Of a stretch of 64,000 nt of DNA, positions 54,692 through 64,000 are shown in pieces. How positions within the stretch are numbered: the first letter of the stretch is position 1; each line of letters starts with the position of its first letter. The notes beneath the pieces are model-generated. The model saw nothing but the letters and a program-made list of their open reading frames with translations, did no database searches and had not been told where the DNA came from. The position numbers and the translations under genes were made by a program. Source of the DNA: Candidatus Moranbacteria bacterium RIFCSPHIGHO2_01_FULL_55_24 (GTDB lineage Bacteria; Patescibacteria; Paceibacteria; Moranbacterales; UBA1568); NCBI GenBank assembly GCA_001786575.1, contig MFRW01000003.1, forward strand, positions 9,251-73,250. The letters are read 5' to 3'.

Positions 54692-56740
54692 TTATACCTC
54701 GATGACCACAGGGAGAATCATCGGCCGGCGTTCCGTCTTTTGGAAGAGGAACTGACCGATGCCTTCGCGGATCTGGTTTCGGAGCAGTTCCCAGTCGAGC
54801 GAGGTATCCTTGGACGTGTTGTCCTTGATGATCTTCTGGACTTTGCGCTTGACCTCATTCACGAGATCGAAGTTCTCCTTCACGTGGATGAATCCGCGCG
54901 AAGTGATCTGAACGCTCCCGATGATGTCTTTCTTCTTCGAGTCGATGACAGCCGTAACGACTACCATGCCGTCAGCCGCCAATACCTGGCGATCACGCAG
55001 AACGACGTGGCCGATATCACCGACTCCGAGCCCGTCGATGAAGACGTAGCTGGTGTCTGCCTTCTCCTTGATGAGATGCGGGAAGGTATTTTCAGCCTTC
55101 GGGACCTCGAGCACGTGGCCGTTATCCATGATGAAGACATTCTTTGACGGGTAGCCCATACGCTCGGCAATCTTGCCGGCTTCCCTGATGAAGTAGTGGT
55201 TGGCGTAGACCGGGAGCACATAGGTCGCTTTGGCCTGGCGGATGACTTCTTCGATCTCCCAGATGGTGCCGTGGCCGCCGACGTGGATCTCCATCATGTC
55301 TGAATGGATGACGTTATCGCACTTGCGGTACAAGTTGTCCTTCAGGCGCTGGATAGTCCGCTCGTTCCCGGGGATGACCGAGGAAGAGAAGACGATGGTG
55401 TCGTTCTTCTGGAGCTTGATGAAGCGATGATTATCGGTAACGATGCGCGAAAGAGCGGCATTCTGCTCGCCCTGGGCACCAGTACAGATGACCACGATCT
55501 GATTGTCCGGATACTTATGGATGTCGTTTACGGTAATGAGGGTCTCTTTCTTGGTTTTGAGGTAACCCAATTCCTTGGCTACTTCGATATTCATCTTCAT
55601 GCTGTAGCCTTCCAAAGCCACGCGCTTGCCCATACGTTCGGCATATTCGATCAGGTAGGCGATACGGCGCACCTGGGATGCGAAAGTTCCGATGATGACA
55701 CGGCCAGGGGCTTCACGAATGAGGTTCTGGAGGTTGGTGTGCACTTCGGTTTCCGAAGGCGGAAGTCCCTTCTTCAGAGCGCCAAGAGATTCGAGCATCA
55801 GGAAGGTCGGCTTCGGAAGGGCTTCGAGGTGGGTATAGGAGACATCGCTCTCGACCGGATTGATCGGCTCATGGCTGATCATCCAGTCTCCGAGATGGAT
55901 AATAGAACCGCTCGGTGTTACGAGGGCGATACCCATAGCGTCCATGATCGAGTGCTCGACATCGAAGAAGCGCACTTCGAAGACACCGAGCTTGATGCGG
56001 TCCTGGAGCGACTTCACGCGAATCATTTTGAGGCTCTTGCCAGCCCCCTTCTGCTCGTCTTCCACTTTGCGCTGGAGGAGCGCCAGAGTGAAATCACGGC
56101 CGATGATGGTCGGGTATTTGAGCTGCTTCAAGAGGATCGGTGCCGCCCCGATATGATCGAGGTGGCCGTGTGTGAAGATCACGCCGCGGATATTCTTCTC
56201 CTTGCCCTTGAGGTAGCTCACGTTCGGGACGATATAATCGATACCCGGCATGTCTTCCTCTGGGAACTGGAGTCCCATGTCGATGATGACGATATCATTG
56301 CCATACTCGAACACGGTCATGTTGCGGCCGACTTCTTCCTGGCCGCCCAGAGGGATGATACGGAGCGTATCAGCCGGGATCGGCGGGACGACATCCGTCT
56401 TCTTCGGTGGCTCGAGGTGAGCGCGGACGTTCTGGAAACGGCTATCGCGGCGACCGCCACGCTTACCGCCTTTGCCCGGGCCTCTGCCCTGGGACGGTGC
56501 CGGCTTTCCCTTCTTCGCATGCGGAGAAGGAACGCCTGCTTTCTTGACGTCTTTTGCTTGCTCGCGCTTCACGCCAGCTGCATGCCGGCGATCGCTCGCT
56601 ACACGCGTTGACTGTTCACGGGCGACGATGCCTTCGAAGGCACCGACAGTAGGAGCGGGCTGACTCACGCTTGCGGGCTTTTTTCCGCCCTGAAAACGCT
56701 TGTCATCTCCACGCGCCTGAAATACATTTTTTTGCTGCAT
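54692..56740 (-). CDS. rnj: ribonuclease J-like MBL/beta-CASP nuclease, variant active site
   Basis: Residues 1-~118 form a basic, Gly/Lys/Arg/Gln-rich, probably disordered tail. The core has HGHLDH (191-196), His263 (VEHSIMD), GDW (Asp285), beta-CASP GTFASQVRRI, FSSSVIPGNE and HVGGHG (486-491). In RNase J the next metal His lies in PVHGE; here the motif is PVYANH, with Tyr512 at that position. The usual SDSTNA motif is also replaced (LESLGALKKG). It ends with the RNase J C-terminal domain. Probable mRNA/rRNA processing enzyme; metal chemistry may differ. Confidence 0.9.
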   Translation of the reverse strand: MQQKNVFQARGDDKRFQGGKKPASVSQPAPTVGAFEGIVAREQSTRVASDRRHAAGVKREQAKDVKKAGVPSPHAKKGKPAPSQGRGPGKGGKRGGRRDSRFQNVRAHLEPPKKTDVVPPIPADTLRIIPLGGQEEVGRNMTVFEYGNDIVIIDMGLQFPEEDMPGIDYIVPNVSYLKGKEKNIRGVIFTHGHLDHIGAAPILLKQLKYPTIIGRDFTLALLQRKVEDEQKGAGKSLKMIRVKSLQDRIKLGVFEVRFFDVEHSIMDAMGIALVTPSGSIIHLGDWMISHEPINPVESDVSYTHLEALPKPTFLMLESLGALKKGLPPSETEVHTNLQNLIREAPGRVIIGTFASQVRRIAYLIEYAERMGKRVALEGYSMKMNIEVAKELGYLKTKKETLITVNDIHKYPDNQIVVICTGAQGEQNAALSRIVTDNHRFIKLQKNDTIVFSSSVIPGNERTIQRLKDNLYRKCDNVIHSDMMEIHVGGHGTIWEIEEVIRQAKATYVLPVYANHYFIREAGKIAERMGYPSKNVFIMDNGHVLEVPKAENTFPHLIKEKADTSYVFIDGLGVGDIGHVVLRDRQVLAADGMVVVTAVIDSKKKDIIGSVQITSRGFIHVKENFDLVNEVKRKVQKIIKDNTSKDTSLDWELLRNQIREGIGQFLFQKTERRPMILPVVIEV

Positions 56741-56894
56741 AACTTTTCTGACCGAAACGAACGTTCTTTCTATTTACATTGAAAAGCTCGCCGGTCGTTT
56801 TCTAAAAGATTACTGATAATTATACGAAAGGGCATACGAATGCGTATGCGGAGCGCTTTCCTCTCGACGAAGGAGGCGCTAGATTACTTTCTTG

Positions 56895-56980
56895 TGCCGA
56901 AGGAGGGACTCGAACCCTCATGCTCTTGCGAGCGCTGGCACCTGAAGCCAGTGTGTCTACCAATTCCACCACCTCGGCAT
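56895..56980 (-). tRNA. tRNA-Leu (CAG)
   Basis: A class II tRNA of 86 nt with acceptor GCCGAGG/CTTCGGC, anticodon stem CTGGC/GCCAG with loop TTCAGGT and a long variable arm CGCTCGCAAGAGCATG; discriminator A. CCA is not encoded. Confidence 0.95.
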
Positions 56981-57025
56981 GAGGCGAAGAGAGAGAAGAC
57001 TCTCTCTTTTTTCAATTTTCTGCTT

Positions 57026-58051
57026 CTATGACGTCAGAAGCTTTTTGAGCTTTTCTACTATATGGACCGGGGTCGGATCTTGTCCGTAGGCCAGGGCCAG
57101 ATAGTAGGAAGTGAAGTCGCCTAGAGCAATGCTCATGAATACTCTATTAAACACGTTCTTGCCCTTCATGTCAAGTACCTCTACTTCTACGCCCTTCTCG
57201 CGGAGCAGTTCGGCCGTGATATCGAAGCGCTTCTGATTGCGCGGATGGTCATCCGTATCCCGAAGCATAATGACGAAGAATTTGGCTTGTGGAAGGGAAA
57301 ATCCGACCATTTCATTGTGGTTCAATTCCGGGAAATAATTCCAGAATGCCGGCGTTTTGGCGTTCTCGTTCAACTTTATCTTCCAGACCATAGCGACCGA
57401 ACGCAGACGATCGCCCGCATAGATCACGGGGGTTTTGCCGCGAAGCTTCTCGGAAAGCGCTTTCCCCTCCTCTTCGAGCGAAGCGAGATTCTCCTTGACC
57501 TCCCGGGCTCCCGCCAGCACTTCTTCGCGGACGTCCGGAATCATCTCTTGATTCATGAGCACCTGGAGGAGCGCTCCGATAAAGAAACCCGTTCCCATAC
57601 GCGGCTGGAATCCAGGGCTTGGCAGAGGGAGCTTGATATGCGGCACCCCCCGCTCCGCGCAAAGCGTTTCGAGCTTTCCTCCGGCTGACATGCCGATGCA
57701 GGGCAGCTCACGGCGGAGCGCTTCTTCGAAGGATTCGAGTGTCTCTTCGGTATTGCCGGAATAGGAACAGAAAAAGTAGAGAGTGTTCTTTTCGGGGATA
57801 TCGGAAGCGAGACTATAGAAGCGGTTCTGGAATACCCGGATCGTTTGGGAGGAGTGGCGCGTTGCGATATCGCGGAGATATGCGGCCAGGAGATCGCTCG
57901 GAAGGGCCGAGCCGCCCATCCCGGAAATGACGATGGAATCGAAGCTCCCGGGAACGCGAACGTCCTTTGCCAGATCGAATCCCGTCTGGAACTGGTCCGG
58001 GCTTTCCAGGATCATTCCGCGGAAATTCGAGGTATCGAGCTCATGCTGCAT
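57026..58051 (-). CDS. bifunctional phosphoglucose/phosphomannose isomerase
   Basis: SIS-fold enzyme of 341 aa: VISGMGGSALPSDLL, CSYSGNTEETL (sugar-phosphate loop), the SPGFQPRMG segment, and FPELNHNEMVGF with the catalytic Glu/His. This matches the archaeal/bacterial PGI/PMI family rather than classic Pgi. It feeds mannose- or glucose-6-phosphate to the phosphohexomutase at 49637. It starts 9 nt after the stop of the peptide-binding-protein gene. Confidence 0.9.
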   Translation of the reverse strand: MQHELDTSNFRGMILESPDQFQTGFDLAKDVRVPGSFDSIVISGMGGSALPSDLLAAYLRDIATRHSSQTIRVFQNRFYSLASDIPEKNTLYFFCSYSGNTEETLESFEEALRRELPCIGMSAGGKLETLCAERGVPHIKLPLPSPGFQPRMGTGFFIGALLQVLMNQEMIPDVREEVLAGAREVKENLASLEEEGKALSEKLRGKTPVIYAGDRLRSVAMVWKIKLNENAKTPAFWNYFPELNHNEMVGFSLPQAKFFVIMLRDTDDHPRNQKRFDITAELLREKGVEVEVLDMKGKNVFNRVFMSIALGDFTSYYLALAYGQDPTPVHIVEKLKKLLTS

Positions 58052-58060
58052 AAGAAATTT

Positions 58061-59707
58061 TTATTTTTTGAAGACGCGATCCGTCTTGATGTACCAGTCC
58101 TTCATCATGGAGAGGCGATTCGACGGACTGTCGATCCGCGTCACCCCGATCCCTTTCACGCTATCATTCACCACGTAGAGGTAGGTCGGGCTGTAGAGGA
58201 AAGCGGCCGGGTTTTCCTTGATGAGGATTTCCTGGAACTTGCGGTAGGCATCGCGGCGTTTGTTCTCGTCCAATTCTTCCCGCAGCCCCTGGAGGGTATC
58301 GTCGGCTCCTGTCTCATCGAAAAGCGAGAGATTGAGTCCCGGGTCAGCTTTCTGGCTGGAATGCCAGAAGGAGTATGGGTCGCTCTCGAGCATAGCTGCC
58401 TGCCCGAAGAGGAGCGCTTGGTATTCGCGCGGGCGGATGACATTCTTCTGGAGGTCGGCTGCGCTCATCTCGGAGATGTTGATACGGGCTCCGACGGCTT
58501 CCCATTGAGACTTCAGGAGATTGGCGGTCTGGACGAGCTCGGGCCAGGCCGGCGTTACGATCTCGATCTCAAGCGGCGTACCGTCCTTGGAACGGACGCC
58601 GTCAGTACCCTTCTTCCAGCCCTTCTCATCCAGGATGCTGTTCGCACGGGTAACATCGAAGCGCGGGAACTGGAGATCCGAAGCGTAGCCGTTCATGAAC
58701 GGCATGAGCGCCGAGACGGCCGTTTCGCCCTCGCCCAAGAGCACGTCCTGGACGATTCTGTCACGGTCGGTCGCGAAGGTGAGAGCTTCGCGCACTTCGT
58801 CATACGCGAGCGCCTTGCTCTTCGTCTGATTGAAAAATACCGAGAAGATGCGCGGGATGTCTATCTTGTAGATATGCGAACTTTTGCGCTCCTCGACGGA
58901 TGCGATGTGGCGCGGCAGGATGCTGTGGATGCCGAGGATCTCTTTGGTATTGTAGGCGGCAAGAAGCGACTCGTCATCCGGATAGAAATGGAAGACGACT
59001 TTGGAGATATAGGGCTCGCCTTCGAAGTAGTCCTTATAAGCGCGCATCTCGAGCGAGAGAATGTTGCCGCTCGAATCCTTCTCCGAATCATAGAAGCGGT
59101 ACGGTCCCGAGCCGATCGGCGCCAGGTTGTAGTCGGCGAGCAGGAATTTGTCCGGAGAAATATTCTCCCAGATATGCTTCGGAAGTATCCCGACCGTCAG
59201 GTTCTCGAGGAATCCGAAGTAGGCTTTCTTCAGGGTGAACTGGATGGTATAGCGGTCCACCACGTTCGTTTCTACGGCCAGCCAGTTCGCGCGGAGCGGA
59301 CTCTTGTAGGCAGGATCCTGGATCGCCTGGATCGTATAGTGCACGTCGTCGGCCGTCACTTCCTCGCCATCATGCCACTTGGCCCCGTGTTTCAGAGTGA
59401 TCGTATAGACCCGGCCCTCATCGGAGACTTCGTAGTTGTCGGCAAGGCGCTTCACGACCTTGCCTTCCTGGTCGACCGCGAAGAGTCCGGCGTACATGAG
59501 CTGGACCAAGTCCGCATCAGCGTCGCTGGTCTGGGAGAGGATCGGATTGATATAGCGCGGCTGGGCTGCGATGCCCTCGGTGTACTCGCCGCCATGCTCC
59601 GGCACCTCCGTGGTCGACGCCACGTAGAGCGCCCCGAACCAGAAGACGAGCGCTACCGCCGCCACAGAAAGCACGATGGTCGCCAGAACACGGTCCCGGT
59701 ATGACAA
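58061..59707 (-). CDS. ABC transporter peptide-binding protein (SBP family 5)
   Basis: N-terminal membrane anchor (LATIVLSVAAVALVFWFGALYV), then the extracytoplasmic peptide/nickel-binding fold: YINPILSQTSDADADLVQLMYAGL, LKHGAKWHDGEEVTADDVHYTI, AYDEVREALTFATDR, MLESDPYSFWHS. No permease or ATPase genes adjoin. TTG 59707 is the only usual start, but the frame stays open to 59776 and encodes a plausible basic N-terminus (RFSPFHSLSTRKWTRVFFA) without ATG, GTG or TTG, so the true start may be non-standard. Confidence 0.88.
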   Translation of the reverse strand: MSYRDRVLATIVLSVAAVALVFWFGALYVASTTEVPEHGGEYTEGIAAQPRYINPILSQTSDADADLVQLMYAGLFAVDQEGKVVKRLADNYEVSDEGRVYTITLKHGAKWHDGEEVTADDVHYTIQAIQDPAYKSPLRANWLAVETNVVDRYTIQFTLKKAYFGFLENLTVGILPKHIWENISPDKFLLADYNLAPIGSGPYRFYDSEKDSSGNILSLEMRAYKDYFEGEPYISKVVFHFYPDDESLLAAYNTKEILGIHSILPRHIASVEERKSSHIYKIDIPRIFSVFFNQTKSKALAYDEVREALTFATDRDRIVQDVLLGEGETAVSALMPFMNGYASDLQFPRFDVTRANSILDEKGWKKGTDGVRSKDGTPLEIEIVTPAWPELVQTANLLKSQWEAVGARINISEMSAADLQKNVIRPREYQALLFGQAAMLESDPYSFWHSSQKADPGLNLSLFDETGADDTLQGLREELDENKRRDAYRKFQEILIKENPAAFLYSPTYLYVVNDSVKGIGVTRIDSPSNRLSMMKDWYIKTDRVFKK

Positions 59708-59807
59708 GGCGAAAAAGACCCGGGTCCATTTGCGCGTAGAAAGACTATGAAAAGGAGAAAATCTGATACGCTTGATTTAGAGATTAGGAAGCCTGCGGCG
59801 AGACTCT

Positions 59808-60029
59808 TCAGGAGAGGCCCATCCGGACATTGACCGCCGAGATGACGATGAACGCCATCCCGAGGCCGACCGCTGCGAAGAGCAGGAATTTCTCGATACC
59901 GCGCTTCGTGTAGTAGCCGCCAAAGTCGCCTCCGAAGGCGCTTCCAAGGCCTGACCCACGATTCTGCAGAAGAATAGAGACCATGAGAAGGATAGCGATT
60001 ACCGCTTGCAGGATCAGGAGAAAACGCAT
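59808..60029 (-). CDS. secG: protein translocase subunit SecG
   Basis: 73 aa, two transmembrane helices (1-21 and ~48-68) joined by the conserved LLQNRGSGLGSAFGG loop and a short basic stretch. Part of the SecYEG channel. It has two tandem consensus promoters upstream and probably heads a unit with the peptide-binding protein and isomerase. Confidence 0.93.
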   Translation of the reverse strand: MRFLLILQAVIAILLMVSILLQNRGSGLGSAFGGDFGGYYTKRGIEKFLLFAAVGLGMAFIVISAVNVRMGLS

Positions 60030-60074
60030 ATCTGAAATAAAAAAAGGCCTTTTATAGCGAATTTAAGCCCTTTT

Positions 60075-60103
60075 ATTGTAGCAAAAAAGCGAGGGCACGT
60101 CAA
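60075..60103 (-). promoter_or_regulatory. secG proximal promoter
   Basis: TTGACG, 17-nt spacer, TACAAT. Confidence 0.75.
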
Positions 60104-60115
60104 AGCACAATTTTA

Positions 60116-60144
60116 ATTATATCACAAAAACTCACTTTAGTCAA
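60116..60144 (-). promoter_or_regulatory. secG distal promoter
   Basis: TTGACT, 17-nt spacer, TATAAT; its -35 overlaps the end of rodA. Confidence 0.8.
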
Positions 60145-61255
60145 TAAAGCTTGTTTCGAGGGACATACGCAGGTCTTCCGCTCCCTTCTTCCGCTTATAG
60201 ACGCTCTGGAGCAGGCCGAGACTGACGAAGAGAGAAAGGAGCGAGCTTCCCCCGTATGAGAGGAGCGGTGCCGGGATGCCGGTCACCGGGAGCAGACCGA
60301 CATTCATGCCGATATTGATAGCCACCTGCACGAAGAGCATGATGAATATCCCGACCGCCACCAGATAACCGAAATTATCGCTTGCCAGTTCGCCGATACG
60401 CTTGACGCGGTACATGAGTACCCCGTAGAGGCCGAGGAGAAGCAGCGCCCCGACGAGCCCCAGCTCCTCGGTCACGACCGCGAAGATGAAGTCTGTGTGC
60501 TTTTCGGGGAGGAAGTTCAGCTGCGACTGCGATCCGTGCCCGATCCCCTTCCCGGTCACCCCGCCGCTTCCGACGGCGACAATCGCCTGGATCACGTTGT
60601 AGCCGCTCCCCTGCGGATCCGATTCCGGATCGATAAAGGTATGGATGCGCGCTTTCTGATAATCATCCAAGACGAACCAGCTTCCCCCGATAAGAGAAAA
60701 CGTGAGCAGGCCCAGCACCAAGAGCTGACGGAAACGGAGCCCGGAAGCGAGGATCATCCCGCCCCAGATCGACATGAGGACGAGGCTCGAGCCGAGGTCC
60801 GGCTGTTCCAGAACCAGGAAGATAAGCGCGGCCGACAGGACTAGTGACGCGATGACCCGGGTCCATTCTCCGAGCTCGCTTTTCTTCTGGGAAATGAAGC
60901 TCGCGAGGAAGAGAATGAGCGAGACCTTCGCAAGCTCGACCGGCTGGATCTGGAAGATACCGAGCGAGAGCCAGCCCGCCGTCCCGCGCACCGTGACTCC
61001 GAAGAGAAGCACGAGAAGCAGTGCCCCAAGCGTCACAAAGTAGATCGCCGTGCTGTATTTCGCCACATGCCGATAGTCGAGGGTCGCCATAAAGAACATC
61101 ACCCCGATTCCCAGGACCATGTATATCGCTTGGCGGAAGAAATAATCCGCTCCGCCGTTCGAAGAGAGGCTATAGAGGGTGAGCAGGCTGATACCGGCGA
61201 TGAAAAGAGCCGTCAGGAGAAGCGTCCAGTCCAGCTTGCGGAAGAAAGACATCAT
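60137..61255 (-). CDS. rodA: rod-shape-determining protein RodA (SEDS family)
   Basis: Polytopic SEDS glycosyltransferase, 372 aa, about ten transmembrane helices: GTAGWLSLGIFQIQPVELAKVSLILFLA, LEQPDLGSSLVL, GVTGKGIGHGSQSQLNFLPEKHTDFIFAV and LLPVTGIPAPLLSYGGSSLL are characteristic. It polymerises lipid II during elongation; the partner PBP2 is not in this window. The stop of the upstream 62110 gene lies 3 nt before its start. Confidence 0.94.
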   Translation of the reverse strand: MMSFFRKLDWTLLLTALFIAGISLLTLYSLSSNGGADYFFRQAIYMVLGIGVMFFMATLDYRHVAKYSTAIYFVTLGALLLVLLFGVTVRGTAGWLSLGIFQIQPVELAKVSLILFLASFISQKKSELGEWTRVIASLVLSAALIFLVLEQPDLGSSLVLMSIWGGMILASGLRFRQLLVLGLLTFSLIGGSWFVLDDYQKARIHTFIDPESDPQGSGYNVIQAIVAVGSGGVTGKGIGHGSQSQLNFLPEKHTDFIFAVVTEELGLVGALLLLGLYGVLMYRVKRIGELASDNFGYLVAVGIFIMLFVQVAINIGMNVGLLPVTGIPAPLLSYGGSSLLSLFVSLGLLQSVYKRKKGAEDLRMSLETSFID

Positions 61256-61258
61256 AGG

Positions 61259-62110
61259 CTAGTAAGCGCTCGGCGGGGCAATTTCCTGGAATTTGCCGCC
61301 GGGGAGAAATGTACGGGTGAAATTGTCCGAGTGGTAGACATCCGCATCGGCTTCCATATCGACCGTCTCGACGTCGCCAGGGAAGGCCTCGGGCCAGACA
61401 AGACGGAAGTCTCGCTCTTCATGAGCGCCGACCGTGTTCAAACTTGTCATGTTGGCGGCGAGCGCTTTGCCGTTCCGATCCCGGAGGATGACCTTCACCG
61501 TGATGGTCTTGAAATCGAAATCGCTTTCGTTCGAGACGAGACCGTATGCCTCGCTGAATCCCGCCCCGGAAGAGATCTGGTTATAGCGGCGCTGGTAGAT
61601 ATTGATATTCGGCTTTTCCTGATAGCCCGCGAAGCGCTCCCACTCGATGCCGCTTATCTTGAGCGTCACGCTGCTCGGCTGGCCGGAGACAGCTACCCCG
61701 ATCCCCAAGAGCACCTTCCGCTCTTGCGGCAGGATGAAACTCGCGCCGGTCTCGGTCGCGATGACAGCGCCGCTCGCGTCTTTTATTTCGAAAGCATAGG
61801 TGAAAGAGGATGCGCCGGCAGTATCGTTCGGATTATAGACCCGACCCAGAACATCGTAGCGCCCCGCCCCTCCCGGCATGAGCGCCGCTTCTTCGAGGAC
61901 GAACGGCACACCGGTGACTTTCTCTTCGCAGACGTTCGTACAGATACCGCCGCAGTCGATGCCGGCCTCATCCTGGTTCCGTATCCCGTCATTGCAGCTT
62001 TCCGGCACGCGGATGAAGGACCAGTATACGCCGAACGCCAAAAGCCCCACGAAAGAGAGGTAGAGAAAACCGATAAAAAAACGCTTGCGATTGCGGGATC
62101 CCAAAAACAT
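61259..62110 (-). CDS. membrane-anchored extracytoplasmic protein with Cys-rich DCGG motif
   Basis: Basic N-terminus, one transmembrane helix (~13-32), then CNDGIRNQDEAGIDCGGICTNVC, a four-Cys motif recurring in bacterial surface proteins (C-DGI-N-E-G-DCGG-C). About 200 residues of beta-rich, probably Ig-like domains follow. Function unknown; next to rodA it may belong to the cell-envelope set. A TATAAT box at 62124-62129 lies 13 nt before ATG 62110, giving a very short leader. Confidence 0.7.
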   Translation of the reverse strand: MFLGSRNRKRFFIGFLYLSFVGLLAFGVYWSFIRVPESCNDGIRNQDEAGIDCGGICTNVCEEKVTGVPFVLEEAALMPGGAGRYDVLGRVYNPNDTAGASSFTYAFEIKDASGAVIATETGASFILPQERKVLLGIGVAVSGQPSSVTLKISGIEWERFAGYQEKPNINIYQRRYNQISSGAGFSEAYGLVSNESDFDFKTITVKVILRDRNGKALAANMTSLNTVGAHEERDFRLVWPEAFPGDVETVDMEADADVYHSDNFTRTFLPGGKFQEIAPPSAY

Positions 62111-62165
62111 ATGGATGTCGTCTATTATAGCATATCCTCTCCGCTTGCTTTCCGGAAGAGGAAAC

Positions 62166-62192
62166 AAAAAACACCCTTATTCAGGGTGTTTT
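62166..62192 (-). terminator. terminator of the rRNA operon
   Basis: On the minus strand AACACCCT/AGGGTGTT stem then TTTTTTG, ~22 nt after 5S rRNA. Confidence 0.88.
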
Positions 62193-62213
62193 CGTAAAGA
62201 AATCTTGAGTTCA

Positions 62214-62325
62214 GGGTACCCGGCACTGACCTACTCTTGCCGTGAGGCTACCATCGGCGCTGCTAGGCTTAACTGCTGTGTTCGGAATGGGAACAGGTGT
62301 TTCCCTAGCGCCAGAAGCACCGGAT
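62214..62325 (-). rRNA. rrf: 5S ribosomal RNA
   Basis: Complementary ends (CCGGTGC and GTGCCGG), the universally conserved CCGAACACAGCAGTTAAG segment and loop E GATGGTAGC. End positions are approximate to a few bases. Confidence 0.93.
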
Positions 62326-62403
62326 ACTCTGCCCTCAAGATTTGTGTCTCATAAGTAAATCGGAATCAAACACTCTTCACTGCTAACCGTGTAGAAAAGC
62401 AGA

Positions 62404-64000
<1,597 letters not shown>

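Noticed and set aside
57845..59704. Very long plus-strand open frame (619 codons), and similar ones at 44389-46299, 55304-56611 and 42805-44217
   Set aside because: They lie antisense to clear genes (peptide-binding protein, pilB, rnj, rel), show no recognisable domains and are explained by high-GC codon use.

Overview
The window is 64 kb of a compact bacterial chromosome of moderately high GC, using the standard genetic code. Gene order and family choice suggest a Candidate Phyla Radiation (Patescibacteria, probably Parcubacteria-like) genome. This assignment is inference. It rests on the Cas2/PaaX-like regulator, RNase J, the bifunctional sugar-phosphate isomerase, a UvrC that ends before its HhH domain, many small membrane-anchored proteins of unknown function, mostly CCA-less tRNA genes, and genes with little or no Shine-Dalgarno sequence but a TATAAT/TATACT box close to the start codon.

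Layout. 0.04-3.3 kb: type IV pilus genes (two prepilin-like proteins, PilC), all minus strand; the ATPase PilB lies at 44-46 kb. 3.4-8.5 kb: nucleotidyltransferase-like gene, uvrA, uvrC. 8.6-14.2 kb: small hypothetical genes with their own promoters and terminators, an alpha/beta hydrolase, Nudix, GtrA, DUF167 and SDR genes. 14.3-16.3 kb: an AT-rich putative restriction-modification pair, a LexA-type DNA-binding domain fused to an adenine methyltransferase, convergent with a PD-(D/E)XK protein. 16.4-19.2 kb: cupin, YgjP-type metalloprotease, a coiled-coil membrane protein and two paralogous secreted proteins. 19.2-26.3 kb: a second uvrA lacking the insertion domain, YdjC deacetylase, MGMT-like protein, secreted proteins, uvrB. 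26.3-31.6 kb: DedA-like protein, RNA helicase, small proteins, a matrixin-like protease and an iron-permease-family protein.

31.8-36.0 kb: an AT-rich five-gene operon with strong ribosome binding sites (nucleotidyltransferase, CapD-like enzyme, SDR, sugar-kinase-like APH protein, Nudix), probably acquired and making an activated sugar. 36.2-37.1 kb: five tRNA genes; the last (Ala) carries a GIY-YIG nuclease gene bracketed by an 18-bp duplication of the tRNA 5' end. 37.2-42.6 kb: dprA, topA, and a Fur-family regulator with a zinc/manganese-type ABC transporter. 42.7-49.6 kb: rel, pilB, groEL (with a CIRCE-like operator), ychF. 49.6-51.4 kb: phosphomannomutase and two very small transcription units. 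51.4-52.8 kb: a persulfide-handling operon (CstR-like repressor, ETHE1-like dioxygenase, rhodanese). 52.9-62.2 kb: trpS, the Cas2/PaaX-like regulator, RNase J, tRNA-Leu, sugar-phosphate isomerase, peptide-binding protein, secG, rodA and a membrane-anchored protein. 62.2-64 kb: 5S and the 3' part of 23S rRNA, minus strand.

Themes: a complete UvrABC set with two UvrA paralogues, type IV pili together with DprA (parts of a DNA-uptake route), and several small regulated units whose operators can be read directly in the promoters.
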